Positions 1-10,857 of a stretch of 64,000 bases of DNA are shown here, in pieces (the stretch's first letter is position 1; each line of letters begins with the position of its first letter). The translations under genes were made by a program, and so were the position numbers. The stretch is taken from positions 62,001-126,000 of the forward strand of contig JADDOH010000307.1 in NCBI GenBank assembly GCA_016648135.1, in the 5' to 3' direction. Under the pieces are notes generated by a model. That model did no database searches. It was given only the letters and a program-made list of their open reading frames with translations, and was not told the origin of the DNA. The DNA is from Agrypnia vestita. Its lineage: Eukaryota > Arthropoda > Insecta > Trichoptera > Phryganeidae.

Positions 1-2530
1 AAATTTGAAAAAATGCATATAATCACAGTTATACATACATGTGGAGCATATAAAATGAAAGAATAAATAATTAATTAAATCCGAAATAAATCGCTTAGGT
101 TTGTAGTTAACAATCAGACTCGCTGCGTGCTCTCCCACTTGTGCCAAAATAAATACGCTATTGATGGAGATTCCTAAAATTTCGTGATTTGGGATGTTTA
201 CAATTTAGCAATTCTCCGTGTCCGTTACTTCACAAGTCTTATATATTACTCACTTTATATTATTTAGTTGATAAAAAAACATTTTTACATTAATAAATAA
301 TTTCAAAATATTTTCTACAAAAAAAAAGAATCTTTTATTGCCCCGGTTAATGCGACCCCAGATAATCGGAATCTAATTTGTACCGTAGTGTAGTCAGAAA
401 TAATCTCATTTTTCAGAAATAATTTCATATTTTTTTTATGTTTTTCGTTAATAAGTAAACTCAATTACTTTTCTTGAATGATATTGAGTAATATCGGTAA
501 GCTCACTTATTTTCTTCAGATGATAACGACTGGTATTAGTGGTATGGTAAAGATCTGAAAAAAGGCTGATTCTAGTACAGAAACATTAACCTTGGATATA
601 TCTTGGAACATTACTGGTTGTTAGAAAATCTTAGTAGTACCTTTATCAGTGTTACACCCCGTGCAATAAAAAAGTCGCACCTATTGAAAACATAATTACA
701 GCCGTTATTCATTTTACCTTATCAGTTGTATTTTGCTAATCGTTATATTTTACGTAAATAAGGAAAACTTATTTACATTCTTAAGTTTTAATAAACGTAC
801 ATTTTATGGGGTAATAACAATAACAGGGGTTTAATTACTGAAGACTTCATTTATTAAGAAAAATGTCCAAAATATCTCTTCCAACTTCATCTTCTTTCCG
901 CTTTCTCCCATTACCTGCTTTAAATTTTGTTAGCGCTTAATGGAAAGGTTTGTACGAAATTAGGGAGTGCGGCTACTTATGTTGTGCGGGGGGTATATGC
1001 TCATATTAATATTTGATTAATGCGCTGATAATGATTTTTTAAATGAAATTTTAATAAAATGTTGGATCGTCATGATGTTGCTTTATTATGTAAATACTTG
1101 CTACTGATCGCTGAATAATGCAAGTCAAGCATTTAGCGATAGCTCTTTTATTCCCTTGCCTATACGTGTTGTACCTCTCACATGTTGATAAGGACACTAC
1201 AAATATCAAACATTATAAATAATCAAAAAATGGGTTTCATTTATTTATTACATAATATTTTTCACTAAAGCATTAAACCCCTTGTCTAATTATTATTCAT
1301 TCTGCATATGTACATGCATTAATGATAAGGAACTGACCAACTTTGAGCCTTATTGTAATGCACTGGCCGGGGTGAACTCATTATGTGCTGCACATTATAG
1401 AGATAAGATATCAGGTTCATTACAGGTGTTAGATACCAGTGAAGGAAAACAAATTTCCTACAATGTTTTATTTTATTTTGTCAGTGTCAATGTCAGTCGC
1501 AACATGCACAATTGTTTCTGCAAATACTCTTTCTGTTTAAAAATGTCTTTATCTACAATTACCTTTGTTTCTGTTTTGAAATGTAAATGTTACATATTTC
1601 ATTGAGTACATTCTGCATTATTTAGAATTTGTTTATATTAAAAATTTTAACTTGATATTACGTCTATAAAACTTTATGATTTGTTTTATTATTTCTTCTT
1701 TGTTTTCAAAAATTTTGACTTTATAACAGTATATCTACAAGATGGGCTTAAAATCTAGACACACGGGCTAGTATGTATATTTTTTATGGATAAATATTTT
1801 CAATATGGTTTCCATCATCAGCGATGCGCATGTTGAAATATTTCGAAAAATTAATGTGTACATGTTGCAATAAAGCATTTGCTTCATCGATCCAAGTACA
1901 TTCAGTTGTGATATATTGCTTCAGATGATTTATCATTGATTTTCACTAAACCCTGTCTGTCTATTGAAATTTGTTAATTTGGCCATCTGCCAAATTAACA
2001 AATTTCCGCTGCTCATTCTCCAAATCTCAATCCCCTTGACTTTTTCTGCTGGGATAAAGGTTCATTCAATGAAAAGCAGCAATATTTTTCTTCTGAAGCC
2101 ACGTCTACTAAGGATGTAAATGTGTTAGGATCGACGGAGATAATTCACCACTAAAATATGTACACGTTGATTTTGCAAAATGGATCAACATTTACATTGC
2201 TAAAGATAGAATCTGCATTGTCATTATTAAAAATGATACACAATAGCCATTATGTGTCCTGACTTTATGCCCACATAATATCCAACAAATAAACATTAAT
2301 AAGCAAAACCGTTATGGTGAGAGTAATTGGTATTCAGTTGTCACAATGATTGGAAACTGAAATTTAACTGTTGGTGGTTTATTTTCTAGTGTACCTAGAT
2401 TTCTAACCGAATAAGGAATAATCATTAACCTACCAATGTTTCAACCAAACAAAAATCTCATAATTACAATTGAAATAATGGTCTAGCTCATCAGTAGTTT
2501 GATGAGTAATCATATATTTTTTTCTTTCAG
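1..2530. other. AT-rich flank upstream of SLC52 coding exon
   Basis: No gene is supported here. The longest open stretch (about 1282-1605) has no recognisable domain and biased composition. Around 1740-2110 the sequence resembles a decayed transposon end, but I found no termini. The notable structure is a perfect 18-bp inverted repeat at 1966-2006, listed separately. The segment ends in a polypyrimidine tract and CAG (2521-2530), so part of it is probably the 5'-UTR intron of the transporter gene. No upstream exon or promoter could be placed. Confidence 0.5.
1966..2006. repeat. Perfect 18-bp inverted repeat, 5-nt loop
   Basis: Left arm 1966-1983 (GAAATTTGTTAATTTGGC) is the exact reverse complement of right arm 1989-2006, with a 5-base spacer CATCT. 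It lies about 540 bp upstream of the SLC52 start, probably in non-coding or intronic DNA. No flanking duplication or repeat family is visible. Its function is unknown; a template-switch mutation would be enough to explain its origin. Confidence 0.85.
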
Positions 2531-2545
2531 ATGAATTTCTATTGA
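2531..2545 (+). promoter_or_regulatory. 4-codon uORF overlapping the SLC52 start codon
   Basis: Directly after the 3' splice site at 2530 the exon reads ATG AAT TTC TAT TGA (2531-2545). The last A of the TGA stop is the first A of the transporter ATG at 2545. A TGATG overlap is the arrangement expected for termination-coupled reinitiation. The sequence is certain; use in translation is inference, and the transporter could also start at the in-frame Met codon at 2584. Confidence 0.5.
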
Positions 2546-5500
2546 TGAAAGATTATAATAGCAATTTCGAGCACAAAAACAAAATGAGGAACATAATTAA
2601 GAAGTGCAGACAGTATATGGATGGCCGGAAATCTGTTGTGGATATACTGGCGATATGTTTTGGCATAGGGACATGGGTCGGGATAAATGGGATGTTCGTT
2701 CAATTACCCTTGCTAGTCAAGACAGCCCCTGAAGGATGGAACTTGCCCTCGTACATGTCGGTAGCTGTTCAGCTGGCAAATCTCGGTCCGATAATATACG
2801 CAGTTCTACGTATATTATCGGACCGAATATGGCCTAAAAAACTTAATGACGCCTATTGTATTTATTTTGTATTACTCATGGGTGTCATATCAGCAATCTT
2901 GCTCGCTTTTCTATATAATTACACAACTTACGTTAATGGTGAGCCCCGCAGTACAGTCTTCCTCATTTTAGTTTTCTTAACTGCGATTGTTGGATGCACA
3001 AGTTCAGTTCTGTTCTTCCCGTACATGCGCCACTTCAAAGAGATTTACCTCATCAGCTATCTGATTGGAGAGGGTTTAAGCGGGTTCCTTCCCAGCATAG
3101 TGGCCCTCATCCAAGGCATTGGAGGAAATCCTGAATGTGTTGTGAGTGAAGTTAATGGCACCATTAACCAACATCTAATTTACAAAGATCCTTTGTTCAG
3201 TACGCATTATTTCTTTGGTTTCATCGCATTTGCTATGATACTCAGTTTTGGCGCTTTTATTTTATTGAATAATTTAAAAGTATGTCAGTATGAAAGGGTG
3301 CTAACTGAAAAAAGCAGTACAGATAGAGAAAATCCTGATCAAAAATATACTCTGACTACTATAAGCGCTGCGGAACAAACAGAAGACACAAGCAATTATG
3401 AAAACATTAATAATTCCTCAGGGGAAAACTTCACAAAATTATCACTTTTAAAATCGACATCCCTCTTGCTTCTTATATCCTTAATATGTGCTTTTAGTAA
3501 CGGTGTTTTCCCCAGCATCCAGTCGTACTCTTGTTTGCCTTATGGTAACACAGCGTACCATCTAGCAGTAACTTTGAGTAGTATGGCAAATCCTATAGCT
3601 TGTTTCTTAGCGGTGTTTTTGCCTCACACCTCAAATCGTTGGATATCCGTGCTCTCTTCAATATGTGCTGTGTTTATTGCCTACGTAGTATCAACAAGTG
3701 CCTTGAGCCCTACTCCGCCGTTGTATGACTCCACAGCTGGTGTGGTTGTTGTGGTAAGTCAATCAAATATTTATTAGCATTATTTTTAATTTATCTTTTT
3801 AATAATAATCTTTTACGCATTGTTTTTTATTTATTTACTTATCAACGACTCCAGTTGGGCCTTTTAAAAAATATATACATTTTTTTTTTATTAAATCCCA
3901 AAAGAAAATATACAAAATATAATATACTAGCTGTTCGTACCCGGCATTGCACGGGTTAAGGATTAAGTAGAAAATAAATTTGTGGGGAAAACAAAGGTTT
4001 GATTCGAACGATATAGATTTGCAACGAAAATATGTGGGGGAGGTATGAGAATAGGGAGGAAATATCGCCTATGTTACTCGCCGTGTCCTAAAGAATAAGT
4101 TTCCAAATTTTGAGTCCGATCAGTCAAACGGTACAGATTTGCATCGAAAATATGTCAGGGGGAAGGGAAGGGGTATGAGAATAGGAAGGAAATATCACCT
4201 ATGTTACCTGCCGGGTCCCAAAGCATAAGTATACAAAATTTAAATTGAATCGGACAAACGGTGTGAATTTGTATAGAGAACAGACAGACAGACAGATTGA
4301 GTTTTATAGGTGTAGATATTGCTTGCCCAATTTAACTTGGCGTGCGGCGAATTTTGAACCAAAACCCGCACCGCCCGCACCCGGCGGTAACCCCTCGCCC
4401 TGTCATTTAGTTCAATTTTGTGTTTAGTCGGGAGCTGTGACATCTTGATTACCAATATACACTGAATTATTATGTCCAAAACATCCTAAACAGTCCGGGA
4501 TAGTGCGAGAACAATTGCCAATGAAGTATTAAAGTTTTTCTAAGCTGAAAAAGTGAATAATGGACCGATATTACCGTCTAACAGTTTGACAGATAGAACG
4601 GCCGCCATTACTGCACGGTTTCTTTAGTGCTGCCCGACCAAATTTCTGTATTTAATACGACACCGGTCATCGGACATTCTGTACATTATGTATTGTGTAA
4701 TAAATTTACCCCCTGACAACTTCTGTTAGGCGATAGGGACGCCCTCCCTCGCACGCCAAGTTATAGTGGTACGTCTATAACTATTACATACATTATGAGT
4801 ATATTAAATCCTATAAAGGTATATACATATACCTGTACATTAGGGTGTCCCGTCCATGTATGAGAAAAAAATAATTTTGAGCTACACAATCGCAAGAGGT
4901 ATCAAAATTTGCGTAATTTTACACAGATTGCGAAAAAGGCAAAAAAAAAACTAGAATCGCTTGTCATCTTGAGGGCTCTACCGAGCTTTGAACTTTTGTA
5001 AATTTTACGTTTTTATAGAGTTAAACAGTTTGCCTAAAATAATAAAAAAATCAAGTTTAAAAGGTATTTTAGTATTGAAATAAATTAAACAAAGCACAAG
5101 AAAATAATATAAACAAAATATAGATTATAATCAATGACAAAACATTTTTTTTTTTTACTTATTTTTGTGTCCAAAATTTAGCATTTTTTCTCGAGATTGC
5201 ATCCTGGTTCTAATAAAGCCATCTCTAGAAGTAACGGCAGTAACACTTTGTGAGTGGTCTGTTATATTCTCTAGGACCCAAAGTGCAACCATCTAAGGTC
5301 AAGAATAAATGACGAAGGGGTAACTCATTGACATGAAGCATACAAACACACCATTGTAATGGTCTCTCCAAATACTCCTCTAAATATTGAATCACGCCAC
5401 CCTTCCAATCTGTGTTAGTTGCAGTTCCGTCACATTCAACGCAAATTACGTCATCTAAATTCCAACCTCGACCCTCTACTAAAGTTGTGATCGAAGTAAG

Positions 5501-8500
5501 AATTCCCTTTGCAGTGCCACGTCTTTCGGTATTGTGTATACCAAATAAATTTATCCAGGTTGTGCTAAAATTGAGATATAGTCTTCTAAAACTTCTTTGC
5601 GATGGTCTTTTCGTCCATTAAAGTAAATGCTTTTTATAACAATACCTCCAATATCTTTTGAAGCTTCCGGGCTTTAGATACATCTCTGTAGATCTTATTT
5701 TTATCAATAACCAGAGTTAATCTTCGGTAGAAACCAAGCCGACATCAGCGAAAACCGCAGGCAACAGCAGCAGCAGATCGCGTCGATAAACCATATTTAT
5801 CTCAGACTTTAGGAACTGTTGACAACGGCAATGTATTCCAATTTGCCGTTGAAGTAGATGGTCTCTGTCGAGGGCGTGTTTGTCGGGGATGCCTCTGTTA
5901 TCGGATACGTTTCTGGGGAAGATCACGCACTGAATCTTCATCACAATTTGCTGAGACAGAATCGGTTTCTTGAGTAGAACACAACTTTTTTGTTACCCTT
6001 ATTGTCTTTTCAATTTATCTCTGCTGTTGTTTCATTAATCTAGCCGTTTTTTTCTTATCAAAAATGCTTATAACCATTTTCCTATTATTTATTTGATCCA
6101 ACTAAAACTTCTCTCATTGTTTTGAACTTTCTTAGGTTTTAAACACGAGTAAGATTCAAATAAAGTGCATTTACAAGCAGAAACCACAAAAAGTTTCTCA
6201 GATTACTCTAAAAAGTATTTCGATTATTTTTAAAACTATCATTTCGTTTGTTTTTGGGGTATCTTTTCAAATTGAGATACTTTTCGAAATTGGATTTCAC
6301 CAATTAAATAACTCGTTCCTTAGTCACAATTATTGGAATCGAAGTTTTGGTCCAAATATTGTTGATCTCTTCAGAAACAACTACATATTTTTATATCTGA
6401 TTTGGATGGATCTTTTCCATTACACATCAATGTCAGGTCGTTCTTGACAAATAAAATAAATTAAATGAAGTCCCTTATAGTTAGTTGGTAGCTGCTGATT
6501 GTCAAAGTTCTTTGTATGGTCCGAACATAGCATAAGTAGTCTGACTATGCCTCGAACTTCTTATTTAAAAATCACAAAATCCGCTTTTAACACTGTAACA
6601 ATCGCAATGGTACTTTTATGGCATAAAAAATATTTTGGCTACGAAGAAAACACTCGCGTTCAGTTCAAATTTGAGGGTTTTTGCAGGATGAAACCTAACA
6701 AATTTGAAGTCGCTGGTAATGTGTTGCATGCAAATCGAAACGTCATGTATGATTTACACATAAATAGAACAAAAAGTAAATATTTTTTGCCAATAGCCAA
6801 AATTGATGATAGCGAAATATCACCACAAAAATGTCAATTTTTCAAAACTTTGTAGATCGGTAGAATCCTAAATATATAGTTTTATTTTATTTTTAAAATT
6901 ATTTTGGTAATCTATGCTCAATTTTGCATGTTTTGAGAGGTCTTGTGTTAAGGTAAGCCAAAAAAAATTTATCGGGACAGCCTACTGTACATAGGTTTGG
7001 GAGATAAGAAGTTTGACATGTGTAATGATTTACACATGACTAAAACTCAATAAAAACTATATAAATTAGTAACTAGTGACTAATATTAATATCTAGCTTT
7101 CAAAATAGTGACTCGAATGATAGTTCTATGATGATTACCATATACATTTATAAGGATATGAGATGTTCTTGTGTTTCGATTATCCATTTTTTTAATTTCG
7201 TTTTTAGTTGACTTGTTTACTTCAGTTAAAATTTTTAGTTTGGTGAGTATTAGATTGGAGTATTTAGTAGCTGTATATAAGGGACTTTTACAGAACATTG
7301 TTTTAGTAATTTTGGGCCCTTGTATTAATTTATTTCTGGATCCGCCATCATTATTAAATTTTTGGGTACATTCATTGAAATAATACTTCAAACTGTCTAT
7401 ACAAGCGTATATAGATTTTATAAAAATTAAACAAAGATGTAAAAATAATATGACATATCAAAAAACAATAAATAATGCTATTGTATGAAATCAATGATGG
7501 ATAATTCATAAACGGCAAATCTGTATTAATATTTATGAAAGTTTATACATAATGTGATGAAGAGTAAATGAATAAATATTTCATTGAACATTGAATACTC
7601 CAATTTAAAAGTTAAAGAATATTAGTTCTGTATAAACAGTATGAAAGAGAATATAAATATTTTGAGAAGAATCCATCAACATCAAATAAATACCTCTATA
7701 TGTAATTATGTAATATTGTGGGTGATTGACTAATAAACATAAATCCGTTCCAAGACTTTGTTCGCTATACGAATTGCTTGTTAACCAATCATCGATTTAA
7801 CATACATTCTTATGGGAATTCGATTAATTTGTTCTGGAGACTCTAAGAATTATTACATATACTAACTCTAAAAAATGAAAAATTTCTTAGTAAATTTATT
7901 TGTTACAATTTTTTTATAAGGGGTTCAGAAAAGAACATACAAAGCACATGTACGAAAATCTAGAAGGATAAAAACCAACTAGCGTACACAATTATATAGC
8001 TGCACTAAACTCCACTTGCTAATTGAAATTGCTGAGAAAATAATGACAGTGAATTTACTGTCAAAATTGGATATCATTGAAATCTTCATTTAAAACTATA
8101 GAATCCTACATACATATATAAATTGAAAGAAGAAGACTTTATTTTCTCAGCAATTTCAATTAGCAAGTAAAGGTGAATAGTTCGCGAACGAACGAGTCTT
8201 AATGAACGGATCAGTTGTACTGAACTAGAGATACAGTTCCCGTTTCCAACTGAATCTAGTTCGCGCGAACTAGATTGAACATCGAACGATAGGACTGGGA
8301 GAATGAGATACAAAGTATTTGGAGACCAAAATGAACAATATAACCGATGAAAAATTACAAGGCCACAGCAAGAGATTGTATTAAAGAATCCTTGTACTGT
8401 AATCCCGTGCTTGGGCCGTTACGATATCTTAGACTATAATAAAAGTATTATTTATGAACGGTGTGAATAGTTAAATGAGTTAGAGCAAGTAAACTATACA

Positions 8501-8851
8501 AAGTTGTTAGTTATTCACGAAATGCAACATACTTCGAGTAATTTTCATATCTCAGTACACTAAACAGATTAAATTTTAATTGCATGTTCAACACTCGCTA
8601 AGCAAATTAAAAAATTATCAAATATTTGTTCAAGTGTTTGTACATTGTCGTAGGTCTTGGTATGGATTATTGTCGTTGGTCTGGTGAGCTACATCAAGCT
8701 GTGCATCTCGACCATATTCAGAATGGCTGGAGGCTCTTGGATGTTCTACTGTGGATCAGCATCGCAGGCCGGGTCTGCTATCGGCTCTCTGGTGTTTTTC
8801 TTCCTTATAAACTACACAACTATATTCAATCCCAGTGATCCGTGCCGCTAG
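2545..8851 (+). CDS. Riboflavin transporter, SLC52A family
   Basis: Plasma-membrane riboflavin (vitamin B2) carrier. Coding exons are 2545-3753 (403 codons, ending at a GTAAGT donor) and 8654-8851 (65 codons plus TAG, after a CGTAG acceptor), giving 468 residues. The human family members are close to 450-470. Family hallmarks are GIGTWVGINGMFVQLPLL in the first membrane segment, VQLANLGPI, LPYGNTAYHLAVTLSSMANP in the second half, and a final segment with YCGSASQAGSAIGS. The protein is multi-spanning throughout, apart from a hydrophilic N-terminus of about 33 residues and a polar central loop (about residues 250-300). The frame crosses the junction in phase 0. The start at 2545 is the first in-frame ATG after the upstream acceptor at 2530; a 5'-UTR exon is implied but was not found. 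An AATAAA at about 8977 lies 126 bp past the stop. The paralogue number is not assignable. Confidence 0.9.
2783..2826 (+). repeat. Perfect 18-bp inverted repeat inside SLC52 coding exon
   Basis: Arms 2783-2800 (TCGGTCCGATAATATACG) and 2809-2826 are exact reverse complements separated by CAGTTCTA. In the mRNA this would make an 18-bp hairpin with an 8-nt loop, across the codons for LGPIIYAVLRILSDRI (about residues 81-96). The reading frame is intact on both sides, so this is not an insertion break. Confidence 0.9.
3926..4319 (+). repeat. RTE-like/non-autonomous repeat, copy 1
   Basis: Begins ACTAGCTGTTCGTACCCGGC and ends in a GACAGACAGACAG run followed by GAGTTTTATAGGTGTAGATA. Internally a G-rich unit (AATATGTCAGGGGGAAGG ... 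CCGGGTCC ... TCCGATCAGTCAAACGGTAC) is repeated about twice. The same structure occurs at 30699-31409 (+) and 47310-48034 (-). It has no coding capacity. Class assignment (RTE-derived or SINE-like) is by general resemblance to insect repeats and is uncertain. Confidence 0.65.
4335..4761. mobile_element. Small TIR element, TA-flanked, copy 1
   Basis: 427-bp sequence bounded by ACTTGGCGTGCG and its complement, with TA on each side (4333-4334 and 4762-4763). The second copy is at 14343-14720. Both contain the same internal blocks (for example CAATTGCCAATGAAGTATTA and GACACCGGTCA). The TA flanks and short TIRs suggest a Tc1/mariner-type non-autonomous element. However, both copies also share flanking bases (TGCTTGCCCAA upstream, TAGTGGT downstream), so the true ends may lie further out. 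Confidence 0.6.
4841..6984 (-). mobile_element. 2.1-kb DNA transposon remnant with perfect 8-bp target duplication
   Basis: Ends TAGGGTGTCCCG (4841) and CGGGACAGCCTA (6984) are near-perfect TIRs, flanked on both sides by CTGTACAT (4833-4840 and 6985-6992). On the - strand a stretch of about 100 codons (about 5235-5540) reads clearly, including ECDGTATNTDWKGG, LERPLQWCVCMLHVNELPLR and LDGCTLGP; the rest is broken by stops and frameshifts. An Asp motif followed by C-x2-H (CMLH) is typical of hAT, MULE and P-type DDE transposases, and an 8-bp duplication fits hAT or P. The superfamily is inferred. The element sits in the SLC52 intron and is inactive. Confidence 0.7.
8014..8168. repeat. 30-bp perfect inverted repeat with 95-bp spacer
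   Basis: Arms 8014-8043 (starting ACTTGCTAATTGAAATTGCT) and 8139-8168 are exact reverse complements. The spacer is AT-rich and non-coding. It could be a small foldback element, though no target duplication was recognised. It lies near the 3' end of the SLC52 intron. Confidence 0.8.
8253..8276. repeat. 24-bp perfect palindrome
   Basis: Perfect self-complementary sequence centred on TTCGCGCGAA. A related half site (AGTTCGCGAACGAACGAG) lies about 70 bp upstream (about 8178). Such clusters are common in subterminal regions of hAT-type elements. Position is within the SLC52 intron, 377 bp before the last exon. Function is unknown. Confidence 0.75.
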
Positions 8852-10857
8852 AAGAGACATGAATATAGAACAATGCCGCAATCACTCTAAAACCTCAGTC
8901 TAAACATAATCTGAATCATTCTTGGTATGCCAAGATATCTGTCAAAATAGAAACGTAAAAAATGTAGTTATATTTTAATAAAAAAACTATTTAATATTTA
9001 TTTATTGAAATATAGATTAATGATGATTTTTTAAATGTGGATCTCAATCACTTATCATGATCACCAATCTTAGGAATTTTTGATTGTTTAAATTGTTTGT
9101 TTTTAAATAATTTTAATCTCTGTACCTATATTAATTAATCTGATATATCTATAATTATATAAAAAGACTCGTATCCGAAACAAATTACATATTTTTGAAA
9201 AAAACTGTTTCTAAAAAATATTATATTCTATATTTCTTCTGAAATATCATGTAAACAAATGACATTAATATATGATTATATTAGGCAGTTCGATAGGTTG
9301 TGATGTTTATTTATAAGTGGTCATAATGCATATTTTCAATCTCTTTTTAATTTTTTACTTTTGGATTTGGTACCTTGGGCCTGTATTCATAATCGAACCT
9401 TAAAATATGGGCCTAAATTATTGTCAGTTGAAGGTGAGGTATAATCATTCCTAAAGTTGATTTACAGAATGATTACACCTCACGTCAGCAGTGCCTAAAT
9501 ATGTTTGTCAATTAACTTTGGTTATGATGCGGCCTTCCACATTTTACAAGTTTTATAAAAAATCATGCTTCCCCAGGATTTACTCTATTAAAATGACTTA
9601 TTTTTACCTTACGAAATCCATGTCAAATTTGTATGTTTTTAAATACCATGTTTGCTGTGTCTTCTGCTTCTTATATGTCCATCTCCGCTCCACGGCTCCA
9701 AGATAAGAATATGGTAGTATTTTTATCACATAGATGTTTCAAAAATAAAATAAAATCGAGCAGTCTGGACAGGATAGGGGTCATATTTTTTGGAGGATTT
9801 CTGGCATCATAACTGGAAAATGAATAAGAACATTTTGCAATTATGTACCTCTATTTTAGTAGGAAATTTTTTTTACAAAAAGTGATATAATCTTGAGAAT
9901 AAATCCCAAGATTTTTTATTAAATAACTTGTAGAATACTGTTAACAAAATAAAAGGAATAAAAATATTCATAAAAAAATTTCACAACTTATCGAATTACT
10001 TACCTACTAAATATTTTATTAATGCTTTGTATTATATGAATGGCATCTAAATTGCTATATGATTAGTACTTATTATGTAATCTTTTTTACAATATGTACT
10101 TAGTTTAATCATGTGTCTGCTGATAATATTAATTAGATATATTTTTGAATTATCAGAAAGATATCTTGTAATTATATTTATATTGTAATTGATGCTCATG
10201 GAGACGAATGTTGCACGCTAGTAAATTCAATCAATACTTCCCATACATGTTATTATACATACAACTTGTTTTTAAATTAAATTCCAACATTTTTATTTGT
10301 TTTGTTTGGAAACCTATTTATTTATATTTATCTATTTTATAAAGTCAGTGTTTACTTTTCTCATTGCAATTTTTTTTTTTCTACATAGAAATTCTCTTAT
10401 GACCATCTTTTAAGGATAGATGGATGGAGAAAGCATTATAATATTTGTAACTAGCAATAACAGTATTCCACAGTATGTGCCAAAAGAATACAAAATATCT
10501 AATTATTCCTTGTCAACCCGTTTCGTGCCCAGTCGTGCATTCGGGACACGCTCCGTCTTGTATACACAACGCTGGCCTGGAACAGGTTAAAGTTTAAGTA
10601 ATACAGTGTAAGTATTATTCATTTCTCTACTTAATTGTATTTAATCACATATTCCAAGAAACCTAAATGACCCAGTTGTTAATTTATAAACATGTATAGT
10701 TAAATATTTTAACATGAGACTATTTGATTTTGTAAAATATAGTAAATAAAATATGCATTCTATCTATAGAGGGTGGTCATACAAGATCCAAATAGTCTTT
10801 ATTTCAGTATTCATGCAAAGTAACTTAAAGCAATAGCAACTTGTAGTATATAATATA
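8852..10857. other. SLC52 3' UTR and AT-rich intergenic DNA
   Basis: After the transporter stop the likely polyadenylation signal AATAAA is at about 8977. Beyond that nothing codes. A hairpin with arms GTGAGGTATAATCATTC and GAATGATTACACCTCAC lies at about 9433-9484, probably the core of a decayed palindromic MITE. The rest is AT-rich, with no recognisable element. Confidence 0.5.

Larger units (their letters stand above)
3754..8653 (+). other. SLC52 intron, 4.9 kb, filled with repeats
   Basis: Bounded by GTAAGT (3754) and TAG (8653). It contains, in order, an RTE-like repeat (3926-4319), a 427-bp TIR element (4335-4761), a 2.1-kb DNA transposon with an 8-bp duplication (4841-6984), AT-rich unique DNA (about 7000-8000), a 30-bp inverted repeat (8014-8168) and a 24-bp palindrome (8253-8276). 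No exon is seen inside. Confidence 0.75.

Noticed and set aside
1282..1605. 107-codon open frame upstream of SLC52
   Set aside because: No recognisable domain or start context; composition like the surrounding AT-rich DNA.
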